A stretch of 64,000 nt of DNA from Panorpa germanica. Taxonomy: Eukaryota; Arthropoda; Insecta; Mecoptera; Panorpidae. Every line of letters begins with the position of its first letter. Positions within the stretch are counted from its first letter, which is position 1. Positions 1 through 11,382 of the stretch are shown here, piece after piece. Both the position numbers and the translations under genes were made by a program. The stretch spans positions 13,268,001 to 13,332,000 of the forward strand of contig OY783209.1 of NCBI GenBank assembly GCA_963678705.1. The letters run 5' to 3'. The notes below the pieces were generated by a model. It worked only from the letters and a program-made list of their open reading frames with translations, was not told the origin of the DNA and ran no database searches.

Positions 1-1024
1 GCAGAGTTTACGCAACATTCAATGGAGGTATTTTTAAATCTATTTTAATATGTTTAAAGCTATTAGTTAAACCGTTTCGCTAAATACCTCTCAGTTACTT
101 AGTTTTAATTCTCCATTAATTTTAACTGGTATTTTAAGTATACTATTGTGTCAGTGTCTGATTATTAATTCAACAAATTTAACAGTTATTATAGTTGCAT
201 TTCAAAAGTCGCAGGAGCTGCTTTTAATATTTGATATTTAATATATTTAAATATTAAGGAAAATTTTATTTACTATAAAGTATATTCAAGATTATAATAA
301 TTTAATTAACACATTTTCTATAGGTTAATATGAATTTCACATATATGTTTGTGGATGATCCTCTCCGAGAACAGTTACAAGGAAATATCACCTGGGTTAT
401 TCCAAACCCCGAGGGACTGGCACATTGGGTTCATCGAGAAGATTCTTGTAAGTGAATTTGCTTTTCAAACGCAAATAAAAATATACTTGCTTATATCTTA
501 AAACTTGCAGAAGATATAAAGTAATCTTTCTTTGTTATCTTCTGCGTTAAGTTACACAAATAATGTATTTTAATGCAGATGAAGGAGTCTACAACACTTA
601 TGTCTTGGACTCCGATTACCAGTCATGGGCCCTTCTAATGCACTGCGCAGAAAAGGAATCAGACACCCGGTACTTTTCAGCTTTACTGTTGTCCCGCAAA
701 CCGAATTTAGAAAAAAATGTAATTTCTTATTTAAGGTAAATTATTAAAGGAATTTTACCAAGATATACGCCAGCTCTGCGGAACTAAGGCTTTAATAAAT
801 AATATTTATACGTTTTATTTTATTCATTTAGAGATAAACTGCCCCGTTATGGAATTGACACAAACTATTTGTTTGCGATGAAACAAAATCAATGTGAACC
901 TGGAGATCCGCAGGACAAGCTTCGGTATTCCTTCAACAAACCAGATTTAAATAGGACCGTCACCACCACGAAGCGCCACCCCTTGCAGAGGGTGCACAAG
1001 AATCGAAACAAGAAGTCTACTTAA
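1..1024 (+). CDS. Lipocalin family protein, 3' part (Karl/apolipoprotein D-like)
   Basis: Secreted small-ligand carrier of the lipocalin fold, cut by the window edge. Four exons join in phase: 1-27, 324-447, 579-735 and 832-1024, giving 166 residues and a stop at 1022. The first 27 bases read AEFTQHSME and end at a GT donor. The YVLDSDYQSWALLMHC stretch (exon 579-735) is the late beta-strand signature of insect lipocalins, followed by a short helix and a Cys (NQCEPGD) that usually pairs with an earlier Cys. The end is unusually basic, with many Lys and Arg in the last 25 residues. NFT and NIT are possible N-glycosylation sites. The signal peptide and the GxW start motif lie upstream of the window. 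AATAAA sequences follow at about 1078-1090. Family assignment rests on recognised motifs; which member it is remains open. Confidence 0.8.
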
Positions 1025-1346
1025 TATAAATATATATCGTATTAATTATTTCTGGGTTGGCTTTATTCTCTCAAATATAAAATAAATAAATATTACTTTC
1101 TTTGAACTTAGAGAAAATTCTACACTCATAGAATATTCTTTATTAAAAAAATTATTTTTAATCAATAAAAGTTATTAAAATAAATATGACAATTATTTGA
1201 CATAACATAATATAAATATTCGATCTACAAGTTAATTATTAATTTAAAATCAATATTAATTAAAAAACCACAACCAGTTTAGAAACAAAAAACAAATAAA
1301 CAAAGAACAATTATAAAAGAAATAATTTTGATTCATTTCAAATAAG
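1025..1346. other. Tail-to-tail intergenic spacer
   Basis: AT-rich spacer between two converging genes. It holds AATAAA signals for the lipocalin (about 1078-1090) and TTTATT, the reverse-strand AATAAA, near 1140, which would serve the gene on the other strand. No coding signal seen. Confidence 0.6.
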
Positions 1347-3721
1347 TCAAAACTCATCTAGGTTTGTTGCTTCAGCATTCTCATTAACTTCATTTTTAGT
1401 TTCAGATTGTTTTTCAGATTTTTCCTCAACAACTAATTCATTTTCCTGAACTGCTTCCTCTTCATCATTTGTCTTTTGCTGTTTTTTAATTTCCTTGTCT
1501 TTACTTTTTTTAGATTTCTTATCTTTAGCTTCTGAACTCTCTTGATATTTTCTGTCTTTTCCCTTCGAGTTTTCCTTTTGCGCTTTGTTGTTCTTGTTTT
1601 TATCCTTTGCTACAACTTCTTCTGCATTGGGATCCTCAACTGCTGTATCTTCTTCATCTGCAGATGCTTCTTCTGTCTTATCCGATTTCTTATGACTATT
1701 TTTCTTAGATTTTTTATCCTTAGCTTCTGAACTGCCTTGATTCTTCTTATCTTTGCCCTTTGAATTTTCCTTTTGCGATTTATTCTTCTTATTTGTATCT
1801 TTTACAACAACTTCTTCAGCGTTTAGATCTTCCACTGCTGTATCCTCTTCATCTTCAGATACTTCTTTAGCTTTATCTGATTTCTGCTTCTTTTGTTTCT
1901 TTTCAAGTTTTTCATTTTCTGTTGCTTCACTGGCTGATCGTTTATTTTTCTTCTTCTCTTCCTTAGGTTTCTTTCGATATTCATTTTCTTTCACATCAGA
2001 CGGTAATTCTTCTGAAGATCCTGATAACTCATCTTTCTTATTCTTTTGCTTTTTATGCTTATTCTCCTTTTCAAGTTTCAGGGATTTGTCCTTCTTCTTT
2101 ACAGATTTTTCATGTCTTGGTTTTCCAGCATCCTACAAACATAAGATAAAGATTTTAATTAAATTAATTGGATTCTTTTTTTGCAAACTCATTATAAAAT
2201 AAGTTGTTACATTTTCAACATTCTTGCTTCTGTCTTTCTTGGCGTAGTCTTCCTTATGCTTCATTTCATTAGGATGTTGCTTGTCCTTCAAGTATTTCTC
2301 TTTGGCTTCGCGGACTTCTCCTTCAACTCCTTTCTTATTTTTCTTCTTTGCGTCTACATTTTGAGTTATTAAAACGCAAAATATGAAGACTGCTAAGAAA
2401 ATCCACGATAACCTGAAAAAGTTTAATGATTAATTAATTAAAAACAAATCCGATCAACATTTGAGGACCATTGCTGTTACTTATTAAGGATTGAGGTCGC
2501 ATTGACCTACAAGTGGCTTAACATGTAATCGCAGCGAAAGTTGTTATCAACCTAAGAAGTATACGTCAAGTTAATCTGCTTTAGTTGTAGATGTTTGTAA
2601 AGAGAGTATATGTAGTGTAGTAATAATCAGATTAAAATTAAATAATAATGGATTTGAGATTATCTATGCATTAATCTGATTTATTAGAGCAATTAAAAAA
2701 TTAAAAGCTTTTTAATAGTATGTGATAAACTAACATCTGATAATAAACTTGTAGTTTTATCTAAGTATGTATCAATCTGCAAACAAAACGTAGCATTTAC
2801 CTAATATTTATGTAGCGGATTTATTTAAAGGAATACGAGAAATCACGGACCCTATTCCTGAGTCTTGCGAACAATGATCGTGATCGAACAGATATGATTC
2901 ATATGAGTGAAACATTTTACGAATCACTTTTAAAAGAGTATTCCTGAAATGTATTATTAATTATTATTATAGTACAGGAATACTCTTTTAAAAGTGATTC
3001 GTAAAATGTTTCACTCATATAAATCAGATCTGTTCGATCACGATCATTGTTTGCAAGACTCAGGAATAGGGCACCAGAAACGTACCGATTTTTTATACCG
3101 TCTCGAAAATATAGATACTTTTAAAATATTTTTTATGACATGCCGCATAACAAAAAAAAACGTGGATGTTACCTTACTTTCATGTAATATTTTACTTAAG
3201 CAAAACCTAGTACTAATTATTCTAAAAGGGTCTTATTTTATTGCTATTCTTTTAAAGCCTTAAAAAGAACTTCAAAAGACATAATAATTTATTAAAAGGT
3301 TTTATGAGTATGTTAATGCACAAAAGGGTAGATTAGTTTTTCTAAAACTGTAATATAGGTCACAGAAAGTTGTATATTAGGTAAAACACAATTTGCGTAA
3401 CGGTATTTCTATTATGTTAGATAAACCTTAAATATGCCTAACTGTGTTTAGAGGGTTAAGAATATTAATGATTAATTCTGTTGGAATAAAATAACGATTT
3501 TTATTTGTATTTTTAAAAACCTTGAAAGTAATAACCAATAAATTTCTCGATGCAACAATAAACAAATAATCAAAAATCTAAAAGAAAAGATAAACCAAAT
3601 CGATTCATAGTTTCAATAATTATAATCCAATCTTCTATAACGAACAGATCAGTTTCTAAAATATTAATTTTAATTTTAAGAATGAATTTGAGACACGTAT
3701 ATATGTAGGTACTTACCTCAT
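1347..3721 (-). CDS. Secreted Lys/Glu-rich low-complexity protein
   Basis: Three coding exons on the minus strand: 3717-3721 (ATGAG), 2211-2412 and 1347-2132, 330 residues in phase. The start is chosen because ATGAG joined to the next exon gives MRLSWIFLAVFIFCVLITQN, a textbook signal peptide ending near VDA-K. The mature protein is almost all Lys, Glu, Asp, Ser and Asn, with no Cys after the signal peptide and no domain I recognise; it is predicted disordered. Residues from about 150 to 280 are a direct duplication of 65 residues (separate entry). The first intron (1.3 kb) carries a long inverted repeat. It converges on the lipocalin gene. Such proteins occur among secreted gland, cuticle or silk-associated proteins, but no function can be assigned from sequence. 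Confidence 0.75.
1495..1884 (-). repeat. Tandem 195-bp duplication inside the Lys/Glu-rich gene
   Basis: Two head-to-tail units of 195 bp (65 codons), about 1690-1884 and 1495-1689. Both contain DEEDTAVED, NAEEVV, QKENSKGKD and SSEAKDKKSKK. The units differ at scattered residues, so the duplication is not very recent. Confidence 0.8.
2850..3071. repeat. Near-perfect 97-bp inverted repeat (foldback)
   Basis: Left arm 2850-2946 and right arm 2975-3071 are reverse complements with about three mismatches, separated by a 28-base AT-rich loop. It lies in intron 1 of the Lys/Glu-rich gene, so a transcript of either strand would form a very stable hairpin. No flanking duplication or transposon end is evident. 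Confidence 0.9.
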
Positions 3722-4136
3722 GATTGCGTTTTTGTATTAAAACAATAGCGTCGACCTTGCTTCTCTTTGAACACGAACTGTTTGATAAAATGTGGTCTGG
3801 TTCTGGATGCCTGCCCTACTCAGAGTGATAACAATAAGTGAATAATTATGCGGAACGTAATTCCCGTAGATGCAAAACTACAACAGATAATAATTAAACA
3901 AAAATAAGTAATCACAAATCATGCTATCCTTTTTTTCTCTTTATTTTTAATGTAACTAAAGAAGATAACGATAATGTGTTTTTATTATCTATTATATAAA
4001 TGATAATAAAACTTGTGAGAGGTTTTCTGTACGACTTTAACTTTGGTTTTGATTTTCTGTCCTATTCTGTTTTAGATGTTTTGATTTAGGTGATAATTTT
4101 AAAATTGAAAGGTTATTTATTTAGCGGCCTATTTTG
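3722..4136. promoter_or_regulatory. Upstream region of the Lys/Glu-rich gene
   Basis: This region lies 5' of the minus-strand start codon at 3721. Read on the minus strand it has TCAAACAGTTCGTG near 3765-3785, a plausible arthropod initiator, but no clear TATA box. This is a position-based guess; nothing else was seen in the stretch. Confidence 0.25.
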
Positions 4137-4350
4137 TAACTGCTTACCTGACGTCTGTTAACTTCTGACGATTTTTCAAAAGCCTATATTTTCTAAACTA
4201 AGCTATGTAAGTTTACACAAAACTATCGGAAGACCTTAAATAAAGAGCAAAATGCATCAAATACTTTGAAACTGCCATAAGTAGCCTAATTTGTAAATTA
4301 TAGGGCTTTGAAAAATCGTCAGAAGTTAACAGACGTCAGGTAAGCAGTTA
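4137..4350. mobile_element. Foldback MITE with perfect 44-bp terminal inverted repeats
   Basis: Positions 4137-4180 and 4307-4350 are perfect reverse complements over 44 bases, starting TAACTGCTTACCTGACGTCT. The total length is 214 bp with no open frame. TA at both extreme ends would fit a TA target duplication of the Tc1/mariner superfamily, with the TIR then starting ACTGC. The perfect arms suggest recent insertion or ongoing gene conversion. Confidence 0.8.
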
Positions 4351-4382
4351 AAAACTAAGCCACTATGTATTGATAGTTACAT

Positions 4383-5031
4383 AATGGGCTTGTGTCCTTA
4401 TTTTTTAGTGGTCGATTTTTCAATTGTTGATTGAAATTGATGTTAATAAATGTGTATTGGCGTGTCTGTTTTATTAAATATCTAAATGTTGACGGAGATA
4501 TAGCAATTAAAATTTGAATTGTAGTTTTAGCGCTAGAAATGGTCTGCCATATTTGTATGACGTGAAATGCATTTTAACGTCCGTTATTTGTTGAGTAGCT
4601 CAGTGGTGTGGTAATGTTTTGTAGCTGTTGGTAGTCAAATAATCAAGTCAAGTCAAAGAATAATAACTTTTTATTTTATTTAACCCTGCTAAGGCAGACA
4701 TAATATTCGAATTTTATTGTTCCTTGAAGTAGGTGTAAATAATGTTTGATATTTTGATATATAAATACACATAGCAGAGTTTTATGAGCTGTGAGGTTAG
4801 CAGCGGTTGTGATGTCACATGCATTTGGAATATGCTATGTACAACCGTGTACAACGTTGCATTCCTTTAATAATTAAGGAGGCAAAATGACTTTTTTAAT
4901 TGTTAATATCTCTTAACATATTAGGAGTTATTAGTTATTAAAAGTAATTGAACATTTGAGGTTCTAGTAACCCACTTTATCAATATATAGTACACTTTTA
5001 TAGAAATTAAGACATGGGACACAAGCCCATT
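4383..5031 (+). mobile_element. GGGCTTGTGTCC MITE, copy A
   Basis: Complete copy in the orientation that starts AATGGGCTTGTGTCC and ends GGACACAAGCCCATT. The interior shares blocks with all other copies: CAATTGTTGATTGAAATTGA, CCCTGCTAAGGCAGACATAA and AATCCCTTTAATAATTAA-type segments. It has no open frame of its own, so it must be mobilised by another element's transposase. Target duplication unclear. Confidence 0.85.
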
Positions 5032-5100
5032 GTTTAGAATTAAATACAAAACATAAATTGAGACACTAAGCGAGACTTGGCAAATTGTTTTCTGTTCTAG

Positions 5101-5270
5101 TCTTGTATCTAGTCGCAATAATTGTCTTCAAAGGTATTTCAAAGGTTTGCAGCGCTGTGAATAGGAAGACAACTAAAAAGAAAGTCACTCAAAGAAGTAA
5201 CTTGGTTTACCCGGTTGAACAAAGTGATAACGTAATACAACAAACCTACTATTATTTAATTGAGGATTAA
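5101..5270 (+). CDS. Possible terminal exon of a small membrane protein
   Basis: A pyrimidine-rich stretch ending in TAG at 5100 is a good acceptor. The frame after it reads a hydrophobic segment (LYLVAIIVFKGI) followed by a charged tail rich in Lys, Gln and Tyr, and stops at 5270. An AATAAA overlaps the area just after the stop, which is unusually close. No upstream exon with matching phase was found; the MITE at 4383-5031 lies directly 5'. It could be an exon of an unseen gene, a broken remnant or chance. Confidence 0.3.
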
Positions 5271-6195
5271 AATAAAAATACACATAAAACAATGTACAAT
5301 TAAGTAGATAAATATGAAATATATTTATGAAGACAAATTACCTTTCAGCCCGAGAGTAAAGTATACTTTACAAAAGCTTAAAAATCTTTCTTTTCAAATA
5401 ATAAAACTGCAAGAGTTAATACTGAATCAACAAGGACTATTTATCAATGATGAGTGTTTGTGTTTCACTTAGCTGTGATACGGATCTACGTCAGAGCACT
5501 TCGTCAAAGAACGGAGTCAACACTCCATAGTAGACACTAGTCTGTGTTTGTATGTAATGTTATCAGATCACCGGCATTGAATTACGTGGTCATGAGCTAT
5601 AGGAACCAAGTGGATTTATTAAATCACTTAAAATAATTGACAATAATCATCGAATGATCTTGATCTGTTCTTTATAGTTAAATCTGCTAATCCCGCTCAC
5701 AAGAAAATACCTTAACTAGTTATGAATACTTTTACAAAACAAATAAAATTTCAAGAAGACTCTCAATTAAACTTTCCGTGTAGTTATGTTTCGTATAAAG
5801 GTTTTCTGGAATAAATAGAACTATTAATTATATAGAATCGTATAATTTGAATTGTTTCTAATTATAATCATGCAAGGGTTTCTGGGTAAAATATTCCGAA
5901 GAGTTGACAACATGAGAAACATGAAATGTTTTACGAAAGTTTGACGGAAATAAACAATGTGCTTATTTACAAATATGTGCATTGAATTTATTTTGAAATA
6001 AAAATATAATTTTTATTTTAATTATGATTATTCAGTCTATGATCATTATATAAAACTAATTAAAATAGAATTAGCATAAAAAGAGCATTTGTGTTGTTTC
6101 TATCTGTCAATTGTGAAATATAACCTAAAAGTTGTTTACAAATTGATCATTTATTTTATTTTTAAAATATTATTCTGTGATATAGAATATTTATA
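5271..6195. other. Intergenic, AT-rich
   Basis: No gene, RNA or repeat boundary recognised. The last 100 bases before 6196 are the presumed 5' UTR and promoter of the MRM3-like gene; no TATA box stands out. Confidence 0.5.
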
Positions 6196-7769
6196 ATGTT
6201 TTCATTTCGAAATGCTGTAAGAACTTATGCTAGATGGGCTCACAGAAGACCGTCGAGGGTAATATTACCTAGAGAAATAAATGCTGTTAACGAACTTGCT
6301 AAAGTTGATGCCGGTAAATTTAATTGTTTAGGTCTAATTCTCATTAAACTTTCTTATAATCATTTTTATAATTGATATTCTTTGTATTCTAGAGTACTTT
6401 GAAGAGATCAAGAACGTAGAAGTGAAACCAAAATTAGTTTCACAAGTGAAACGGGTAAACGAGGTAAAGCAAATTTCTGCCACCGTAGAAAGATCTACGA
6501 TTTCAGAAAAACCGAGAAAACAAACTGAAAATAGAGAACTAGAAATTAAAGATAGAGGTGAGAGTAAAAAGAGAAATGATAGAGTACAAAAACAGAAAAT
6601 AAAGAAAAAAGAAGAAAGTATAGTTCATGAAACAAAAAGGGATAAATCACTAATTACTGATGAAGAATCTCAATTAAATTACGTAAAACTAAGTCTTGAT
6701 GATCCAAAAATTAGTACGTTAATGTTGTCGGTAACATCACGCAAAAGACGTGATTACACGAAGCAAATAATACTAGAAGGGAAGAGACTCGTACGAGATG
6801 CTTTACTTTCCGGTCTGAAACCTAACGCTATTTTGTTTAGTAAAATAGAACATTTAAGAGCTCTATCGACTTGGCTGCAGCCTTACAACAAAGACTTAAA
6901 GAGCAATGATCATTTATTTTATCGTGTGACTTACACAGATTTGAAATTATGGTCTGACGTAGTTACATCTCCTGGCATAATGGGTATGACATCTTCATTT
7001 TCTTAAAACGAACAAGGAAATGAACATGATTTGAATTTACTTATTTCTTTTAGGTCTGTTTGAACGCCCTTCACTAACGTATACTCCAAAAAAAGAGGCG
7101 AACGACATAACTCTTCCACTCACAATAATTTGTGATAATATTAGAGAACCTTCAAATATGGGGGCTGTAATCAGAACTTGTGCCGCTCTACCTTGTCGTC
7201 AACTAATTCTAACTAAAGGTTGTATGAAATAAGTTAACGAAAAGAATTTTTAAGTATATGTTTGCATGCTCAAAGTTTCTAATTGTAAATTACAATGGTA
7301 TTTTAGGTTGTTGTGATCCCTGGGATTCAAAGGTATTACGTGGAGGGGCTGGTGGGCATTTTCGTTTATCATTTAAAGTAGACGCGACGTGGGATGAGCT
7401 GAGAGAACAACTTCCAGCAGAAGCTGCAGTTATAATAGCAGACAGTAATTCACAAAAGGTTGTGCCCGATGTACAGCTTGTTGAATATAATAAACCAATA
7501 TATAAAAATAATGAGCACATAGTTTTGGTTCTCGGCGGAGAAACGCAGAGCATTAGTAATGAAGCATATGAGTAAGTTCTTGTACTTCGTAAAAACAAAT
7601 TCTGTATTTACAAATGTTCGTTTATTCTTTTTTCTTTTGCAGACTTTGTCGATTGAGGAATGGTTCTAGAGTTTCTATTCCATTAGCTAGAGATGTAGAC
7701 AGTTTAAACACAGCTACTGCATTGTCTGTTATTTCATTTGAAATAAGACGTCAATTGTTGGATAAATAA
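6196..7769 (+). CDS. MRM3: Mitochondrial rRNA 2'-O-methyltransferase 3-like (SpoU/TrmH family)
   Basis: Predicted to transfer a methyl group from S-adenosylmethionine to a ribose of mitochondrial large-subunit rRNA, acting in the matrix. Five exons: 6196-6313, 6393-6983, 7054-7218, 7307-7571, 7643-7769; 421 residues, close to the family's usual size. The N-terminus (MFSFRNAVRTYARWAHRRPS) is basic and acid-free, like a mitochondrial presequence. Residues about 45-120 are a Lys/Glu/Arg-rich linker. A substrate-binding SpoU domain follows (SRKRRDYTKQIILEGKRLVR), then the trefoil-knot methylase with NIREPSNMGAVIRT (motif 1, catalytic Arg), LRGGAGGHFRL, LVLGGET (motif 2) and SIPLARDVDSLNTATA (motif 3). 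AATAAA lies at 7805. The next gene, another RNA methyltransferase, starts 394 bp downstream. Confidence 0.9.
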
Positions 7770-8163
7770 TTTGTATTATTGTTCTTAGGTATTAGAATTG
7801 TTGTAATAAAGATTAACTAAAATTTAAACCACCATTTATTTGTACTATTTTTTATACTATACTATTACTATTTATACAGTAAAGATAATGTATTACTATA
7901 TGGTTCAATTCGTTTTAAGTCAATAAATATAAGCTTACGTATTCAATTAGGTAGGCTTATTAACACTATACACATTTATTTTAGTGGTCATTGTTGTTTT
8001 GAATGAGTTTGATTACAAGTGTAAAAATAATTTGTGTTCAATGAAGAGGTAAAAAAATTAATGACATATTCAACATAACCTAAAAAAACAGATGTCAACA
8101 TTTGCATATGTGTACACAAGCAATATAATAAATATATATAATTAAAAGCACAATTAATTAATA
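7770..8163. other. Short spacer between the two methyltransferase genes
   Basis: AT-rich. It contains the polyadenylation signal of the upstream gene (AATAAA at 7805-7810) and must hold the promoter of the downstream one. No motif is clear enough to name. Confidence 0.5.
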
Positions 8164-9431
8164 ATGCCACAGAGTGTAGTCAATGGACCAGAACTGCGCA
8201 TTCTTGAACTGTATAGTGGAATTGGTGGTATGCATTTTGCATTTAAAGGTTTGTATATGTATCATTGTTTATCTAACGTGGTGGCTAATGTATTTTTTCG
8301 AATAATGTTAATGAATTTTAGAAAGCGGACTTGCTGGAGATGTTGTTGCTGCCATGGATATAAACACATTAGCTAACACAGTTTATAGACATAATTTTCC
8401 TACGATAAAATGCCTCAATAGAAATATACAGTCGTTGACTCCTCAGCATATAGAAGGTTGTTTCAATATTTAATTTCAATGCGATTGATGCTGATTTATA
8501 CCTCTCATATTATTATTTCAATTATTATTCAATTTTATTTTACAGAACTTAACGTAAATTGTATTTTAATGTCTCCACCATGTCAACCATTTACAAGAAA
8601 TGGAAATAAGAAGGACACTGAAGATCCTAGAACAAATTCGTTTCTCCACATTTTAAATATACTGAAAGAACTTTCAGGTATAAATCATATTTTATTGGAG
8701 AACGTGAATGGATTTCAGGAATCAGATACAAGGAACTTAATGGTGTCAACTCTCAATGATTGCCATTTTAATGTACGAGAATTTTTAATAACTCCAACTA
8801 ATTTGGGAATACCTAATAGTAGGCTGAGATACTATTGCATTGCACAAAGACAATTACCAGGAGCTCCAGTTGAAAATGAACCTATAGTAAGAAGAAAGTA
8901 ATGCTTGTTAATTCTTTAATTTTTATAGTTGCTTATGTACAATTATTTCAGCGGGATACTATTCCAGGGGTTGAACCACAGGCATGTTGTTTCAAAATAT
9001 CTACAATTCTAGAACAATCAGACCATACGCAGTTGCTACTGCCTGATAATTTACTCCAGCGCCGTGCCTGGCTTCTAGATATATGTAATCCAGACGATAA
9101 TCGATCGATTTGTTTTACAAAAGCATATTCTCATTTTGTAGAAGGAACCGGGTCAGTTTTCACCGAAAAACCAAAGCCAGTAATTGAACAAGTATTTAAA
9201 GAAGCTCATGAACTGAAGGAAGATCCAGAAAAAATGTTGCGTTGTTTAAAGCAATTAGATTTACGGTATTTTTCACCGCGGGAAGTAGCAAGATTAATGA
9301 GTTTTCCGACATCTTTCACTTTTCCACAGGAAATAACCAGGAAGCAAAGATATAGGCTGCTTGGAAATAGTATTAATGTTAAAGTTGTTAGTACGTTAAT
9401 ACCATTGCTGGTGAATAGGAGAGGTATTTAA
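8164..9431 (+). CDS. TRDMT1: tRNA (cytosine-5) methyltransferase, DNMT2/TRDMT1
   Basis: Methylates cytosine 38 of tRNAs such as tRNA-Asp, using S-adenosylmethionine. Four exons: 8164-8248, 8322-8456, 8546-8886, 8952-9431; 346 residues, normal for the family. The donor at 8886 (ATA|GTAAGA) is chosen because it alone keeps phase with the next exon. Motif I is LELYSGIGGMHFAF. Motif IV is SPPCQPFTRNG, with the catalytic Cys. Motif VI is LLENVNGF. The Dnmt2-specific CFTKAYSHFVEGTGS (Cys-Phe-Thr motif) is intact, and motif X is RYRLLGNSINVKVVS. There is no regulatory N-terminal domain, unlike DNMT1 or DNMT3. All catalytic residues are present, so it looks functional. Confidence 0.95.
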
Positions 9432-9691
9432 TAAAAACTACATTATGTGAAATTAATCTGCTTTTTTTATTATAAGTTAAGATTTTCTATAAGTACATAG
9501 TAGAAGGTCGTCGGTAATAGGATTTAGCATCGAAAATAAGCCGACGTTAATTAAATTAAAACAATATATATCTCTTCAAGTTATTTAATTGATTAGTATC
9601 TGATTGATTTATAGTATTATGGAGAAAGTTGGAGAAAGTTTTTAATAGATAAGTAATGAGTATGAACTTGATTCGTTTAGAATCACATTAG

Positions 9692-10332
9692 AATGGGCTT
9701 GTGTCCTCATTTTTTATTGGTCGATTTTTCAATTGTTGGTCGAAATTGATGTTAATAAATGTGTATTGGTGTGTCTATTTTATTAAATATCTAAATATTG
9801 ACGGAGATATAGCAATTAAAAATTTGAATTGTAGTTTTAGCGATAGAAATGGTCGACCATATTTGTATGACGTGAAATGCATTTTAACGTCAGTTATTTG
9901 TTGAGTAGGTCAGTGCTGTGGTAATGTTCTGTAGCTGTTGGTATTCAAATAATCAAGTTAAATCAAAGAATAATAAGTTTTATTTTATTTTACCCTGCTA
10001 AGGCAGACATAATATTTAAATTTTATTATTCCTTGAAATAGCTGTAAATAATATTTGATATTTTGATATATAAATACATATAGCAGAGATTTATGAGCTG
10101 TTGTAAGGTTGGTAACCTTACACAAGGATTGTGATGTCACATGCACTTGGAATGTGTACAACATTGAGTCCCTTTAATAATTAAAGAGACAAAATGACTT
10201 TTTTAATTGTTAATATCTCCTAACATATAAGGAGTTATTAAAAAATAATTGAACTTTTGAGGTTCTAGTAATCCACTTTATCAATATATAGTACACTTTT
10301 ATAGAAATTAAGACATAGGACACAAGCTCATT
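9692..10332 (+). mobile_element. GGGCTTGTGTCC MITE, copy B
   Basis: Full-length copy of the family, starting AATGGGCTTGTGTCC and ending ACACAAGCTCATT. The region between the mid hairpin and the 3' part is shortened compared with copies E and J. Confidence 0.85.
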
Positions 10333-11382
10333 CAAATGTTTTTAATATAAGTATGAAGTTAAACTATTTTTTCACAGATGGCTACTCTAAATGTTAAAAT
10401 GAATCTTACATTGTAAATAGTAGCTCGTATGATAATAAATATTGTTTTAAGTAATTATTATTTAATGAACAGTAATAATAATTTAAATAAGAAAATTAAT
10501 GATTCTAATTACGTATTAGAACCGGTACTCTCCTGCCATCTATGAAACACAACCGCATTTAAAATTATTGTTTTAAATTTGATTTTATTATACTACTAAT
10601 GTTTATTGAATTATTAATAAATCTGAGGATACAAAATTACAGAAATAAATAAAATTTAGAAAAAGGAGACATCAGATTAAGCTATCAGTTATTGTTATAT
10701 TTTTTATCATGAAACTTTTGCTTTTTTTATCAGTAATTTTTTTATCAAACGGTAATCAATTTCATGATTCTTAGCTTCTGAGCACCTTTAGAGCCGAGAT
10801 AAACAATTATTTTCTAAAATGACAACCTGATGAACAATGCATTCGGACTTATTACATTATTATCTTATAATTAAATGTACTCTATTTCGACATTAGAAAA
10901 ATTCATTCAAGATTATTTTATGATTGATAAATAAAGTTTTAAGTTTGAAATAGCCGACAATTTGGGATTAAGGTAATTAACTAAATAATAACTTAGTGAG
11001 GCTTTCACAATAAAAAACACAGACACGAACTCAGATGACTTATTTAGTTTTTGTGGCATTGTTCTCATTGTTTATTGTTATTTAATAGACCTTCTGATGT
11101 TAAGGAAAAGAGGATTTAAATTAAATGACAAGATTGACAAAATAGCATTAAGTTTGTGAATTAAGTCTTCATTTCTATAAAACTATACTGCATATTGATA
11201 AATGACCTTCAATGATCAATTATATTTTAATAACTTAACAGCCATAAAAATTTAGTCTACGTGTGAAGTCCCATCCGATGAATTGCCATCTCTTGTATAA
11301 AACAGAGTGTAAAAGAGACGTATACGTTGTTTATTTCATCAAGTTTTATATTAACATTGTTGTGAAGAAGGAAACTAATCTC
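10333..11382. other. Intergenic, AT-rich
   Basis: No gene recognised. Around 11290-11320 there is a CTCTTGTATAAAACAGAGTG stretch resembling the internal hairpin of the common MITE, probably a decayed remnant. Confidence 0.45.

Noticed and set aside
1753-2202. 149-residue plus-strand Phe/Ser-rich frame
   Set aside because: Antisense shadow of the Lys/Glu-rich exon (AAG/GAA codons read as CTT/TTC).
8886-8903. Donor at GAAGAAA|GTAATG for DNMT2 exon 3
   Set aside because: It would break the reading phase with exon 4. The donor after 8886 (ATA|GTAAGA) keeps phase and fits the consensus better.
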